Made by a program: the position numbers and the translations under genes. Of a DNA stretch of 64,000 nt, positions 11,221-20,655 are shown one piece after another. Numbering within the stretch: position 1 is the first letter of the stretch; each line of letters starts with the position of its first letter. Below the pieces are notes generated by a model, which was not told the origin of the DNA, did no database searches, and worked only from the letters and a program-made list of their open reading frames with translations. Origin of the DNA: DAHUYF01 sp035553515 (GTDB lineage Bacteria; Pseudomonadota; Alphaproteobacteria; ATCC43930; CGMCC-115725). The stretch covers positions 10,782-74,781 of the forward strand of contig DATNDG010000070.1 of the NCBI GenBank assembly GCA_035553515.1, read 5' to 3'.

Positions 11221-11250
11221 TTGACACTCCTGGGGTTGCGGGTCTAGTAA
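11221..11250 (+). promoter_or_regulatory. sigma-70 promoter of tRNA-Asp
   Basis: A perfect -35 TTGACA (11221-11226), 18-bp spacer and -10 TAGTAA (11245-11250), with the tRNA starting 24 bp later. It indicates that tRNA-Asp is transcribed separately from tRNA-Val. Confidence 0.7.
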
Positions 11251-11274
11251 CCCACGCCGCGGAGCGAGTGCTGC

Positions 11275-11351
<77 letters not shown>

Positions 11352-11499
11352 TCCCGGTGACCTGGGTGTTCCCATCTGGCAACTGCAACCCATATTTTCC
11401 CAGGGGGTGGCGTAGATGCTATGGCCCGACTTTCTGATGACGCCACAGTGCCGCCGCCCTTCCCCGATTGCAGCACCGAGCTTCTGAGGAGTCCGCGCC

Positions 11500-11865
11500 A
11501 TGGATAGCCTGCTGCGCGAGTACCTTCCCATCCTGATTTTCATCGGGGTAGCGTTCGCGCTGGCCACGATCTTCGTGGTCGCCTCCATGGTGGTCGCACG
11601 GCAGAATCCGGACTCCGAGAAGCTGTCGCCCTACGAGTGCGGCTTTGATCCCTTTGCCGATGCGCGCAGCAAGTTCGACGTGCGCTTCTATCTCGTATCG
11701 ATCCTGTTCATCATCTTCGACCTCGAAGTCGCCTTCTTGTTTCCCTGGGCGGTGTCGCTCGGCAAGATCGGCCTTTTCGGCTTCTGGTCTATGATCGTAT
11801 TCCTCGGCGTGCTGACCGTCGGCTTCATCTATGAGTGGAAGAAAGGGGCGCTCGAATGGGAGTGA
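11500..11865 (+). CDS. nuoA: NADH-quinone oxidoreductase subunit A
   Basis: Membrane subunit of respiratory complex I. It has 121 aa with three hydrophobic helices (residues ~9-30, ~65-85, ~93-115) and the loop signature SPYECGFDPFADARSKFDVRF. The start has GAGGAG upstream. It is the first gene of a contiguous nuoA-N operon. Its stop overlaps the nuoB start by 10 bp. Confidence 0.97.
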   Translation: MDSLLREYLPILIFIGVAFALATIFVVASMVVARQNPDSEKLSPYECGFDPFADARSKFDVRFYLVSILFIIFDLEVAFLFPWAVSLGKIGLFGFWSMIVFLGVLTVGFIYEWKKGALEWE

Positions 11866-12398
11866 CCACCACGCCCGGCACTGCGGCCGCCTCCTCCGAG
11901 GCGGTGCTGCGCCAGATGACCGAAGAGATTCGCGACAAGGGCTTCTTCGTCACCCAACTCGAAAAGCTTGACAAGATCGTAAACTGGGCGCGCACCGGCT
12001 CGCTCTGGCCGATGACCTTCGGGCTCGCCTGCTGCGCCGTCGAGATGATGCACACCGGCGCTGCGCGCTATGACCTCGACCGCTTCGGCGTCGTGTTCCG
12101 GCCGAGCCCGCGCCAGTCGGACGTGATGATCGTCGCCGGCACGCTCACCAACAAGATGGCGCCGGCGCTCCGCAAGGTCTATGACCAGATGTCCGAGCCG
12201 CGCTGGGTGATTTCGATGGGCTCCTGCGCCAATGGCGGGGGCTATTACCACTACTCCTACTCGGTCGTACGCGGCTGCGATCGTGTAGTTCCCGTTGATA
12301 TCTACGTGCCGGGTTGCCCACCCACCGCGGAAGCGCTGCTCTACGGCATTCTCCAGCTGCAGAAGAAGATCCGGCGCGAACGGGTCTTCGCGCGCTGA
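11856..12398 (+). CDS. nuoB: NADH-quinone oxidoreductase subunit B
   Basis: Peripheral-arm subunit that carries the terminal 4Fe-4S cluster N2 next to the quinone site. It has 180 aa from ATG 11856, with AAGGGG upstream inside nuoA. Cluster ligands are Cys59 and Cys60 (GLACCAVEMMH), Cys124 (MGSCANGGG) and Cys154 (VPGCPPTAEA). The frame extends to a GTG at 11835, deep in nuoA, which is less likely as start. Confidence 0.97.
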   Translation: MGVTTTPGTAAASSEAVLRQMTEEIRDKGFFVTQLEKLDKIVNWARTGSLWPMTFGLACCAVEMMHTGAARYDLDRFGVVFRPSPRQSDVMIVAGTLTNKMAPALRKVYDQMSEPRWVISMGSCANGGGYYHYSYSVVRGCDRVVPVDIYVPGCPPTAEALLYGILQLQKKIRRERVFAR

Positions 12399-12411
12399 GA
12401 ACGGGAACGCC

Positions 12412-13029
12412 ATGACCCAGACCCTCAAGGAAATCGCCGATCACGTCGCCGCGTCGCTCGCGTCGCACTTGGTCGAGAGCACGGTGATCCACGGTCAGCT
12501 CGTGATCACCGTGAAGCGCGACGCCATCGCGCCCGTGCTCACCTTCTTGCGCGACGATCCGCGCTGCCTGTTCAAGCTGCTCTCCGATCTCTGCGGCGTC
12601 GACTATCCTGACCGGCCGGAGCGCTTCGAAGTGGTCTACAATCTATTGAGCCTCAAGCTCAATCAGCGTATCCGTGTCAAAGTTACGACCGACGAGGAGA
12701 ATGCGGTTCCGTCGGTCACTTCCGTCTATAGCGCGGCCGGTTGGTTCGAGCGCGAAGCCTGGGACTTGTTCGGCATCTATTTCTCCGATCATCCGGACCT
12801 CCGCCGCCTGCTCACGGATTACGGGTTCGAGGGCCATCCCTTGCGCAAGGATTTCCCGCTCACGGGCTATGTCGAGGTTCGCTACGACGAAGAACAGAAG
12901 CGCGTCGTCTACGAGCCGGTTCGCCTGAAGCAGGAATTCCGCAGCTTCGACTTTGTCTCGCCCTGGGAAGGCATGAACCACGTGCTGCCGGGGGATGAGA
13001 AGGCGGAAGTGAAGGAGGCCGGAAAGTGA
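12412..13029 (+). CDS. nuoC: NADH-quinone oxidoreductase subunit C
   Basis: Peripheral-arm 30-kDa subunit, 205 aa, separate from NuoD rather than fused as in Escherichia coli. The signature ERE-AWDLFGIYFSDHPDLRR sits near residues 110-130, followed by DYGFEGHPLRKDFPLTGY. It starts 13 bp after nuoB, and its stop overlaps the nuoD start (GTGA). Confidence 0.97.
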   Translation: MTQTLKEIADHVAASLASHLVESTVIHGQLVITVKRDAIAPVLTFLRDDPRCLFKLLSDLCGVDYPDRPERFEVVYNLLSLKLNQRIRVKVTTDEENAVPSVTSVYSAAGWFEREAWDLFGIYFSDHPDLRRLLTDYGFEGHPLRKDFPLTGYVEVRYDEEQKRVVYEPVRLKQEFRSFDFVSPWEGMNHVLPGDEKAEVKEAGK

Positions 13030-14219
13030 CCGCCGTCGCCGATGCGGAAGCCCGGATCAAGAGCTTCACCATGAATTTTGGGCCGCAGCACCCGGCGGCC
13101 CACGGGGTACTGCGCCTCGTCCTCGAGATGGACGGTGAGGTGGTGGAGCGCGCCGATCCGCATATCGGTCTGCTCCATCGCGGTACCGAAAAGCTGATCG
13201 AGTACAAGACGTTCCTGCAGGCGGTGCCGTATTTCGACCGGCTCGACTATGTCTCGCCGATGTGCATGGAGCACAGCTATGCGCTCGCTGTCGAGACGCT
13301 GCTCGGCATCGAGGTGCCGCCGCGCGCAAAATACATCCGCGTGCTTTATGCTGAGATCACCCGCATCCTCAACCACCTTCTCAACATCTGCGCCTTTGGC
13401 CTCGATGTCGGCGCGCTCACGCCGTTCCTGTGGGGATTCGAGGAGCGCGAGAAGCTGATGGAATTCTACGAGCGCGTATGCGGCGCTCGGCTCCATGCCG
13501 CCTATTTCCGGCCGGGCGGCGTCCACCAGGACATGCCTGCCGGTCTCGCGGACGATATCCTCGCTTGGTGCGACGAGTTCCCGCCAGTGCTCGAGGCGAT
13601 CGAGGTGTTGCTCACGGAGAACCGCATCTTCAAGCAGCGCACCGTCGATATCGGCCGGATCAGCGCGGAGGACGCGCTCGACTGGGGGCTCAGCGGCCCG
13701 ATGCTGCGCGCCTCGGGCGTCGCCTGGGACCTGCGCAAGGCACAGCCCTACGACGCCTACGAGGCGATGGAATTCGACATTCCGATCGGCAAGAACGGCG
13801 ATTGCTGGGATCGCTACTTGGTTCGGCTGGAGGAAATGCGCCAATCGCTGCGCATCATCCGCCAGGCGCTGGCGCAAATGCCTGGCGGTCCCGTCAAGGT
13901 CAATGACCGCAAGGTAGCGCCGCCGCCGCGCAGCGAGATGAAGACGTCGATGGAAGCGCTTATTCATCATTTCAAGCTCTACACCGAAGGCTATCATGTG
14001 CCGGCGGGCGAGACCTACGCGGTCACCGAGGCGCCCAAGGGCGAGCTTGGCGTCTACCTGGTGTCGGACGGCGGCAACCGGCCTTATCGCTGCAAGATCC
14101 GGTGCCCGGATTTTGCGTTCCTGCAGAGCACCGATTTCATGGGCCGCGGCCACATGCTGGCCGACATCGTCGCCATCATCGGCTCGATGGACATCGTGTT
14201 CGGGAGCATCGATCGATGA
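13026..14219 (+). CDS. nuoD: NADH-quinone oxidoreductase subunit D
   Basis: 49-kDa peripheral-arm subunit that forms the quinone pocket with NuoB. It has 397 aa with a GTG start overlapping nuoC by 4 bp. NFGPQHPAAHGVLRLVLEMD near the N-terminus holds the quinone-site histidine. LLHRGTEKLIEYKT and the C-terminal LADIVAIIGSMDIVFGSIDR end are typical. The stop overlaps nuoE (ATGA). Confidence 0.97.
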   Translation: MTAVADAEARIKSFTMNFGPQHPAAHGVLRLVLEMDGEVVERADPHIGLLHRGTEKLIEYKTFLQAVPYFDRLDYVSPMCMEHSYALAVETLLGIEVPPRAKYIRVLYAEITRILNHLLNICAFGLDVGALTPFLWGFEEREKLMEFYERVCGARLHAAYFRPGGVHQDMPAGLADDILAWCDEFPPVLEAIEVLLTENRIFKQRTVDIGRISAEDALDWGLSGPMLRASGVAWDLRKAQPYDAYEAMEFDIPIGKNGDCWDRYLVRLEEMRQSLRIIRQALAQMPGGPVKVNDRKVAPPPRSEMKTSMEALIHHFKLYTEGYHVPAGETYAVTEAPKGELGVYLVSDGGNRPYRCKIRCPDFAFLQSTDFMGRGHMLADIVAIIGSMDIVFGSIDR

Positions 14220-14839
14220 GCGAGGCGAACGGCGCCCCGGTGGCGCAGCCGGCGAGCTTCGCCTTCACGCCGGAGAACATGGAGAAGGCGAAGGCGTGGA
14301 TCGCCAAGTACCCGTCTGGACGGCAGGCGAGCGCGGTGCTGCCGCTGCTCGACCTGGCGCAGCGCCAGCACGACAATTGGCTTCCGCGCGCGGCGATGGA
14401 CGTGGTCGCCGACCTGCTCGGCATGGCGCGCATCCGAGTCTACGAGGTCGCGACCTTCTACACGATGTTTAATCTGAAGCCGATCGGTCGCCACTTCTTC
14501 CAGATCTGCACGACGACGCCCTGCTGGCTGCGCGGTTCGGACGAGGTGGTGAAGGCGTGCGAGCGCAAGCTCGGGATCACCGTCGGCGAGACGACGCCCG
14601 ACGGTCAGTTCAGCCTTACCGAGGTCGAATGCCTCGGCGCCTGCGTCAATGCGCCGATCATCCAGGTAAACGACGATTTCTACGAGGATCTCGACGGTCC
14701 TGCGACGGAGCGGCTGATCGATGCGCTGACGCGCGGAGAGACGCCGAAGTCGGGGTCGGTGACGGGAAGACAGACCTCGGCGCCGGCGGGCGGCCCGCAG
14801 ACTCTGAAAGATCTCTCCTTCACTGGAGACAAGCGCTGA
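14216..14839 (+). CDS. nuoE: NADH-quinone oxidoreductase subunit E
   Basis: 24-kDa subunit carrying the 2Fe-2S cluster N1a, part of the NADH-oxidising module. It has 207 aa. Ligands Cys98 and Cys103 (CTTTPC) and Cys139 and Cys143 (CLGAC) are all present. The ATG start overlaps the nuoD stop, and the stop shares a base with nuoF (TGATG), implying translational coupling. A ~35-residue C-terminal extension rich in Gly, Ser and Thr follows the domain. Confidence 0.97.
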   Translation: MSEANGAPVAQPASFAFTPENMEKAKAWIAKYPSGRQASAVLPLLDLAQRQHDNWLPRAAMDVVADLLGMARIRVYEVATFYTMFNLKPIGRHFFQICTTTPCWLRGSDEVVKACERKLGITVGETTPDGQFSLTEVECLGACVNAPIIQVNDDFYEDLDGPATERLIDALTRGETPKSGSVTGRQTSAPAGGPQTLKDLSFTGDKR

Positions 14840-16125
14840 TGCTGAGCGACAAGGACCGCATTTTCACCAATCTCTATGGTGTCCACGATTGGCACCTTCC
14901 GGGCGCGCGTGCGCGCGGCGACTGGGACGGCACCAAGGATATCGTTCTCAAGGGCCGCGACTGGATTGTGAACGAGGTCAAAAATTCGGGCCTCAGGGGC
15001 AGGGGCGGGGCCGGCTTCCCGACCGGCGTCAAATGGTCGTTCATGCCCAAGCAGGCCGACCGGCCGGCTTATCTCGTGGTCAACGCCGACGAATCCGAGC
15101 CGGGCACCTGCAAAGACCGCGACATCATCCGCCACGACCCGCAAAAGCTGGTCGAAGGCTGTCTGCTCGCCGGTGTCGGGATGGGGGTTCACGCCTGCTA
15201 CATCTACATTCGCGGCGAATTCGTCAACGAAGCGAAGCACCTGCAGGCGGCGATCGATGAGGCTTACGCCGCCGGTCTCATCGGCAAGAATGCCTGCGGG
15301 TCCGGCTATGATTTCGACCTCTATCTCCATCGCGGAGCCGGCGCCTATATCTGCGGCGAGGAGACGGCGCTGCTCGAGAGCCTCGAAGGCAAAAAGGGAC
15401 AGCCGCGCCTCAAGCCTCCCTTCCCGGCGGCGGTCGGGCTCTACGGTTGTCCCACCACGGTCAACAATGTCGAGACCATTGCCGTCGTTCCGACCATTCT
15501 GCGCCGCGGTGCTTCCTGGTTTGCCGGCATCGGCCGTCCCAAGAACGAGGGGACCAAGGTCTTCTGCATCTCTGGTCATGTCGAAAAGCCGTGCAATGTC
15601 GAGGAGGCGATGGGCATCCCGTTGCGCGAGCTCATCGAGACCCATGCGGGCGGTGTCCGCGGTGGTTGGGATAATCTGTTGGGCGTGATCCCCGGTGGGT
15701 CCTCGGTGCCGGTCATTCCGAAATCGATCTGCGACGGCGTGCTGATGGATTTCGACGCGCTGCGCGACGTGAAAAGCGGGCTTGGCACCGCCGCGGTCAT
15801 CGTCATGGACAAGTCGACCGACATCGTCAAGGCGATCGCGCGGCTCGCCAAGTTCTACAAGCATGAGAGCTGCGGCCAATGCACGCCGTGCCGCGAGGGC
15901 ACCGGCTGGATGTGGCGCGTCATGGAGCGCATGGTCAAAGGCAACGCCTCCGTCGAAGAGATCGATATGCTGCTCGATGTCTCCTACGAGATCGAAGGCC
16001 ACACCATCTGCGCGCTCGGCGATGCCGCGGCCTGGCCGGTGCAGGGCCTGATCCGGCATTTCCGTCCGGAGATGGAGCGCCGCATCAAGGAATACCGCGA
16101 AGCCGCCGCGCGGCGCGCCGCCTGA
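14839..16125 (+). CDS. nuoF: NADH-quinone oxidoreductase subunit F, NADH- and FMN-binding
   Basis: Oxidises NADH through FMN and passes electrons to cluster N3. It has 428 aa from ATG 14839. LRGRGGAGFPTGVKW (near residue 52) is the nucleotide/FMN glycine-rich motif; AYICGEETALLESLEG is conserved. The 4Fe-4S ligands are in ESCGQCTPCREG, with the fourth Cys in HTICALGD. The long open frame upstream in nuoE is not NuoF-like. Confidence 0.97.
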   Translation: MLSDKDRIFTNLYGVHDWHLPGARARGDWDGTKDIVLKGRDWIVNEVKNSGLRGRGGAGFPTGVKWSFMPKQADRPAYLVVNADESEPGTCKDRDIIRHDPQKLVEGCLLAGVGMGVHACYIYIRGEFVNEAKHLQAAIDEAYAAGLIGKNACGSGYDFDLYLHRGAGAYICGEETALLESLEGKKGQPRLKPPFPAAVGLYGCPTTVNNVETIAVVPTILRRGASWFAGIGRPKNEGTKVFCISGHVEKPCNVEEAMGIPLRELIETHAGGVRGGWDNLLGVIPGGSSVPVIPKSICDGVLMDFDALRDVKSGLGTAAVIVMDKSTDIVKAIARLAKFYKHESCGQCTPCREGTGWMWRVMERMVKGNASVEEIDMLLDVSYEIEGHTICALGDAAAWPVQGLIRHFRPEMERRIKEYREAAARRAA

Positions 16126-16136
16126 GGACGAAGCCG

Positions 16137-18200
16137 ATGCCGAAACTCACCATCAATGGGATCGCGGTCGAGGTGCCGGCGGGCACCACGGTGTTGCAGG
16201 CCTGTCAGCAGGCCGGCGTCGAGGTCGCGCATTTCTGCTTTCACGAGCGGCTGGCGATCGCCGGCAATTGCCGCATGTGCCTCGTCGAGCAAGAGAAGGC
16301 GCCGAAGCCGATCGCCTCCTGCGCCATGCCGGTCGCCGAAGGCATGGTCATCCACACCGAGAGCGAGAAGGCCAAGAAGGCGCGCCGCGGCGTAATGGAG
16401 TTCCTGCTGATCAACCATCCGCTCGACTGCCCGATCTGCGACCAGGGCGGTGAGTGCGATTTGCAGGACCAGGCGATGGCTTACGGTTTCGACCGCGGGC
16501 GCTTCCTCGAGAACAAGCGCGCGGTCAAAGATAAGAACTTTGGGCCGCTGATCGCCACCAGCATGACGCGCTGCATCCATTGCACGCGGTGCATCCGCTT
16601 TCTCACCGATGTCGCTGGCGTGGAGGAGCTGGGCGCCACCGGTCGCGGCGAGAACATGGAGATATCGACTTATATCGAGCGTGCGCTGGGCTCGGAGCTC
16701 TCGGCCAATGTCATCGATCTCTGTCCGGTGGGCGCGCTGACTTCGAAGCCCTATGCCTTCGTCGCGCGCCCTTGGGAGCTGCGCAAGACCGAGTCGGTCG
16801 ACGTGCTCGACGCGGTGGGCAGCAACATCCGAGTCGACAATCGCGGGGCGGCTGTGCTGCGCGTGCTGCCGCGGCTCAACGAGGATGTGAACGAGGAGTG
16901 GATTTCCGACAAGACGCGCTTTGCCGCCGATGGCCTGAGCCGGAGCCGTCTTGACCGGCCCTATCTGCGCCGCAACGGCACGCTGGTCGAGGTCGAATGG
17001 GCTGAAGCCTTCGCGGCAATCGCCGAGCGTCTCTCCGGGCTTCCTGGCGGCCGGATCGCTGCGCTGGCCGGCGATCTGGCGGACTGCGAGGCGATGCTGG
17101 CGCTCAAGGATCTGATGGCAGCATTGGGATCGCCGCATCTCGATTGTCGGCAGGAAGGCGCAGCCCTCGATCCTGCTTGCCGCGCCGGCTACATCTTCAA
17201 CGCGACGATCGCCGGCATCGAGAAGGCGGATGTCTGCCTCTTCATCGGTAGCGACGTCCGGCGCGAGGCGCCGATCATCAATGCGCGGCTGCGCAAGCGG
17301 TGGATGCAGGGGGGCTTTTCGGCGGCGGCAATCGGGCCGGCACTCGACCCGACTTTCCCGGTCGCCATGCTGGGGGAGGGGCCGGACACCCTGGCGGCAC
17401 TCGTCGCCGGCAAGCATCCCTTCGCCGCGACCTTGCGCAGCGCCAAGCAGCCGATGCTGATCCTCGGGCAGGGAGCGCTGGCGCGGCCAGACGGCGCGGC
17501 GATCCTGGCGCTTGCGCGCAAGCTCGCCGGCGAGTTCAACATAGTGCGCGAGGGCTGGAACGGCTTCAACGTGCTGCATACCGCCGCGGCACGCGTCGGC
17601 GCGCTCGATCTCGGCTTCGTGCCGGGGGCGGGGGGCCGCGACACGGCAGGCATCATCCAGGGCTGCGCCAGCGGCGAGATCGCCGTCGTGTACCTTCTCG
17701 GGGCAGACGAGATCGATATGACCCGTCTCGGCAAGGCGTTCGTCATCTATCAGGGGCATCATGGCGATGCCGGCGCGCGACGAGCCGACGTGGTGCTGCC
17801 GGGCGCCGCCTACACGGAGAAGGATGCGACCTACGTCAACACCGAAGGTCGGGTCCAGCTCGGCCGCCGTTCCGTGTTTCCGCCCGGCGACGCGCGCGAG
17901 GACTGGAAGATCCTGCGGGCGCTGTCCGAGGCGCTCGGCCGCAAACTCCCCTACGATTCGCTGGGACAGTTGCGCAAGCGGATGCTGACGGTGAATCCGG
18001 TCTTCGCGGCGGTCGACGAGATCGTCCCGGCCGTCTGGGGGAGCTTCGGTCGCGAGGGGGCGCCGGCTGCGGCTCCCTTCGCCTACGCCATCGCCGATTT
18101 CTACCGGACCGATCCGATCAGCCGCGCCTCGCCGACCATGGCAGAATGCGCCGCAGTCTTCGGCTCCGCCGCACGCGGAAAGACCGGCACCCATGGTTGA
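16137..18200 (+). CDS. nuoG: NADH-quinone oxidoreductase subunit G
   Basis: Large iron-sulfur subunit of the peripheral arm, 687 aa. The start is ATG 16137 with GAGGA upstream. 2Fe-2S N1b ligands are Cys34, Cys45, Cys48 and Cys62; N4 uses His94, Cys98, Cys101 and Cys107; N5 uses Cys146, Cys149, Cys152 and Cys196. A molybdopterin-oxidoreductase-like, non-catalytic domain follows, with the conserved GAAYTEKDATYVNTEGRVQ. The shorter mitochondrial/alphaproteobacterial type lacks the extra N7 cluster. Its end overlaps nuoH by 8 bp. Confidence 0.96.
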   Translation: MPKLTINGIAVEVPAGTTVLQACQQAGVEVAHFCFHERLAIAGNCRMCLVEQEKAPKPIASCAMPVAEGMVIHTESEKAKKARRGVMEFLLINHPLDCPICDQGGECDLQDQAMAYGFDRGRFLENKRAVKDKNFGPLIATSMTRCIHCTRCIRFLTDVAGVEELGATGRGENMEISTYIERALGSELSANVIDLCPVGALTSKPYAFVARPWELRKTESVDVLDAVGSNIRVDNRGAAVLRVLPRLNEDVNEEWISDKTRFAADGLSRSRLDRPYLRRNGTLVEVEWAEAFAAIAERLSGLPGGRIAALAGDLADCEAMLALKDLMAALGSPHLDCRQEGAALDPACRAGYIFNATIAGIEKADVCLFIGSDVRREAPIINARLRKRWMQGGFSAAAIGPALDPTFPVAMLGEGPDTLAALVAGKHPFAATLRSAKQPMLILGQGALARPDGAAILALARKLAGEFNIVREGWNGFNVLHTAAARVGALDLGFVPGAGGRDTAGIIQGCASGEIAVVYLLGADEIDMTRLGKAFVIYQGHHGDAGARRADVVLPGAAYTEKDATYVNTEGRVQLGRRSVFPPGDAREDWKILRALSEALGRKLPYDSLGQLRKRMLTVNPVFAAVDEIVPAVWGSFGREGAPAAAPFAYAIADFYRTDPISRASPTMAECAAVFGSAARGKTGTHG

Positions 18201-19215
18201 TTTCGTCCACGGCTACGTCGTGCCAACGGCGCTCACGGTCGTCGAGATCCTGGCGATCATCGTTCCGGTGCTGATCGGCGTGGCGTATCTCACTTATGCC
18301 GAGCGCAAAGTCCTCGCCTGGGCGCAGATCCGCAAGGGACCGAACGTCGTCGGGCCCTTCGGGCTGCTGCAGCCCTTCGCCGACGGGCTGAAGCTGCTGC
18401 TCAAGGAGACGGTAATCCCGAGCGGCGCCAATCGTGTCGTCTTCGTCGCGGCGCCGATCCTCACCTTCGGGCTCAGCCTCATCGCCTGGGCGGTGATTCC
18501 CTTCTCGCAGGGCGTGGTGCTCGCCAACATTAATGTCGGCATCCTCTATCTCTTCGCGATCAGCTCGCTCGGCGTCTACGGCATCGTGATGGCGGGCTGG
18601 TCGTCGAACTCGAAATACGCCTTCCTCGGCGCGCTCCGCTCGGCGGCGCAGATGGTCTCCTACGAAGTCTCGATGGGCTTCGTCATCGTCACGGTGCTGC
18701 TGTGCGCCGGTTCGCTCAATCTGAGCGCCATCGTCGAGTCGCAGCGACACATCTGGTACTGCATTCCGCTCTTCCCGATGTTCATCGTTTTCTTCGTCTC
18801 GGTGCTGGCCGAGACGAACCGCTCGCCCTTCGATCTGCCGGAAGGCGAGAGCGAGCTCGTTGCCGGCTTCTTCGTCGAATACTCGGCGATGGCCTTCGCG
18901 CTCTTCTATCTCGGCGAATACGGCAACATGATCCTGATGAGCGCGATGACTTCCATTCTCTTCCTCGGCGGCTGGCTTGCGCCCTTCAACATCCAGCCGT
19001 TCTCCGGCATCGGCGCAGATGCCTGGGGCGTCTTCTGGTTCGCCGCGAAAGTGGCATTCGTGCTTTTCTGCTTCCTCTGGGTGCGTGCCACCATGCCGCG
19101 CTTCCGCTACGACCAGCTCATGCGGCTCGGTTGGAAGGTGTTCCTGCCGGTGTCGCTGTTCTGGCTGGTGCTGACCGCGGGCGTGCTGGTGGGCATGGGC
19201 TGGCTGCCGGCATAG
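18193..19215 (+). CDS. nuoH: NADH-quinone oxidoreductase subunit H
   Basis: Membrane subunit that joins the two arms and lines the quinone channel. It has 340 aa with about eight transmembrane segments. Signatures are YAERKVLAWAQIRKGPN, YEVSMGFVIV and AETNRSPFDLPEGESELVAG. The start overlaps the end of nuoG by 8 bp. Confidence 0.97.
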   Translation: MVDFVHGYVVPTALTVVEILAIIVPVLIGVAYLTYAERKVLAWAQIRKGPNVVGPFGLLQPFADGLKLLLKETVIPSGANRVVFVAAPILTFGLSLIAWAVIPFSQGVVLANINVGILYLFAISSLGVYGIVMAGWSSNSKYAFLGALRSAAQMVSYEVSMGFVIVTVLLCAGSLNLSAIVESQRHIWYCIPLFPMFIVFFVSVLAETNRSPFDLPEGESELVAGFFVEYSAMAFALFYLGEYGNMILMSAMTSILFLGGWLAPFNIQPFSGIGADAWGVFWFAAKVAFVLFCFLWVRATMPRFRYDQLMRLGWKVFLPVSLFWLVLTAGVLVGMGWLPA

Positions 19216-19224
19216 GGACCGACC

Positions 19225-19713
19225 ATGGCTTTCCTCGATCGCGGCGCGCGCGCCGTCCTGCTTTCCGAACTGGCCGCGGGCATGTGGATGACCTTGAAGC
19301 ACATGTTCAAGCGGCCGGTGACCGTGAACTACCCCTACGAGAAGGGGCCGATCTCGCCGCGTTTCCGCGGCGAGCACGCGCTCCGGCGCTATCCCAATGG
19401 CGAGGAACGATGCATCGCCTGCAAACTCTGCGAGGCGGTATGCCCGGCGCTCGCCATCACCATCGAGGCCGAGCCGCGCGAGGATGGCAGCCGGCGCACG
19501 ACGCGCTACGACATCGATATGACGAAGTGCATCTATTGCGGCTTCTGCCAGGAAGCCTGCCCGGTCGATGCCATCGTCGAAGGGCCGAATTTCGAGTTCT
19601 CGACCGAGACGCGCGAGGAGCTCTTCTACGACAAGGACAAGCTGCTGGCGAATGGCGATCGCTGGGAGGCTCAGATCGCGCACAACCTTGCTATCGACGC
19701 GCCCTACCGGTGA
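19225..19713 (+). CDS. nuoI: NADH-quinone oxidoreductase subunit I
   Basis: Ferredoxin-like subunit carrying two 4Fe-4S clusters (N6a and N6b). It has 162 aa. Ligands are Cys63, Cys66, Cys69 and Cys73 (CIACKLCEAVCP) and Cys102, Cys105, Cys108 and Cys112 (CIYCGFCQEACP). An amphipathic N-terminal helix anchors it at the membrane arm. It sits 9 bp after nuoH. Confidence 0.97.
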   Translation: MAFLDRGARAVLLSELAAGMWMTLKHMFKRPVTVNYPYEKGPISPRFRGEHALRRYPNGEERCIACKLCEAVCPALAITIEAEPREDGSRRTTRYDIDMTKCIYCGFCQEACPVDAIVEGPNFEFSTETREELFYDKDKLLANGDRWEAQIAHNLAIDAPYR

Positions 19714-19720
19714 GCGCACC

Positions 19721-20335
19721 ATGATCGTCCAGGCCATCTGCTTCTATATCTTCGCCGCGATCACCGTGGGCGCCGGGGTCATGGTCATATCGGCGCGCAA
19801 TCCCGTCCATTCGGTGCTGTTTCTCATTCTCGCATTCTTCAACGCGGCGGGCCTCTTCGTGCTGATGGGGGCCGAGTTCCTGGCGCTGATCCTGGTCATC
19901 GTCTATGTCGGTGCGGTCGCGGTTCTCTTCCTTTTCGTCGTGATGATGCTCGACATCAATTTCGTCGAATTGCGGCAAGGCTTCCTGCAATACCTGCCGA
20001 TCGGCGTGGTGATCGGCGTCGTGCTCTTTGTCGAGCTGCTCATGGTGTTCCTCGCCTGGGCGGTGGCGCCCGACGTGGTGAAGGCGATCGCTGCGCCCAT
20101 TCCGCAGATGACCAGCGTCACCAACACGGAGGCGCTGGGACAGCTCCTCTACACGCGATACGTCTACGCCTTCCAGGCCGCCGGCATGGTGCTGCTCGTC
20201 GCCATGGTGGGGGCCATCGTGCTGACGCTTCGTGCGCGCGAGGGTGTGCGCCGGCAGAACATCGGGCGGCAGGTGGGGCGCCTGCGCTCGGAGACGCTCG
20301 AAGTCGTCAAGGTTCGGACGCGCGAGGGGGTGTGA
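19721..20335 (+). CDS. nuoJ: NADH-quinone oxidoreductase subunit J
   Basis: Membrane-arm subunit of 204 aa with five hydrophobic helices. GAEFLALILVIVYVGAVAVL near residues 49-68 contains the conserved pi-bulge helix region. Start is ATG 19721, 7 bp after nuoI; upstream in-frame codons lie inside nuoI and are not used. A basic C-terminal tail ends the protein. Confidence 0.95.
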   Translation: MIVQAICFYIFAAITVGAGVMVISARNPVHSVLFLILAFFNAAGLFVLMGAEFLALILVIVYVGAVAVLFLFVVMMLDINFVELRQGFLQYLPIGVVIGVVLFVELLMVFLAWAVAPDVVKAIAAPIPQMTSVTNTEALGQLLYTRYVYAFQAAGMVLLVAMVGAIVLTLRAREGVRRQNIGRQVGRLRSETLEVVKVRTREGV

Positions 20336-20339
20336 CGTC

Positions 20340-20651
20340 ATGCTACAGATCGGCCTTGCTCACTACCTCACCGTTGCGGCGATCCTGTTCACGCTGGGCA
20401 TCTTCGGCATCTTCCTCAACCGGAAGAACGTCATCATCATCCTGATGTCGATCGAGCTGATGCTGCTGGCCGTGAATATCAACTTCGTTGCCTTCTCGGC
20501 CTTCCTGCACGACCTCGTCGGCCAGGTCTTCGCCATGTTCGTGCTGACGGTGGCGGCGGCCGAGGCGGCCATCGGGCTTGCGATCCTCGTCGTCTACTTC
20601 CGCAACCGCGGCAGCATCGCCGTCGAAGACATCAACCTCATGAAGGGCTAA
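20340..20651 (+). CDS. nuoK: NADH-quinone oxidoreductase subunit K
   Basis: Small proton-path membrane subunit, 103 aa, three transmembrane helices. The buried glutamates equivalent to those needed for pumping are Glu39 (MSIELMLLAVN) and Glu75 (VAAAEAAIGLA). It starts 4 bp after nuoJ. Confidence 0.97.
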   Translation: MLQIGLAHYLTVAAILFTLGIFGIFLNRKNVIIILMSIELMLLAVNINFVAFSAFLHDLVGQVFAMFVLTVAAAEAAIGLAILVVYFRNRGSIAVEDINLMKG

Positions 20652-20655
20652 TCCG

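Noticed and set aside
13066..13329. Short Arg/Ala-rich minus-strand frame opposite nuoD
   Set aside because: Typical GC-rich shadow without start signal.
15984..18194. Minus-strand open frame opposite nuoG
   Set aside because: Antisense shadow; nuoG with all iron-sulfur ligands is intact on the plus strand.
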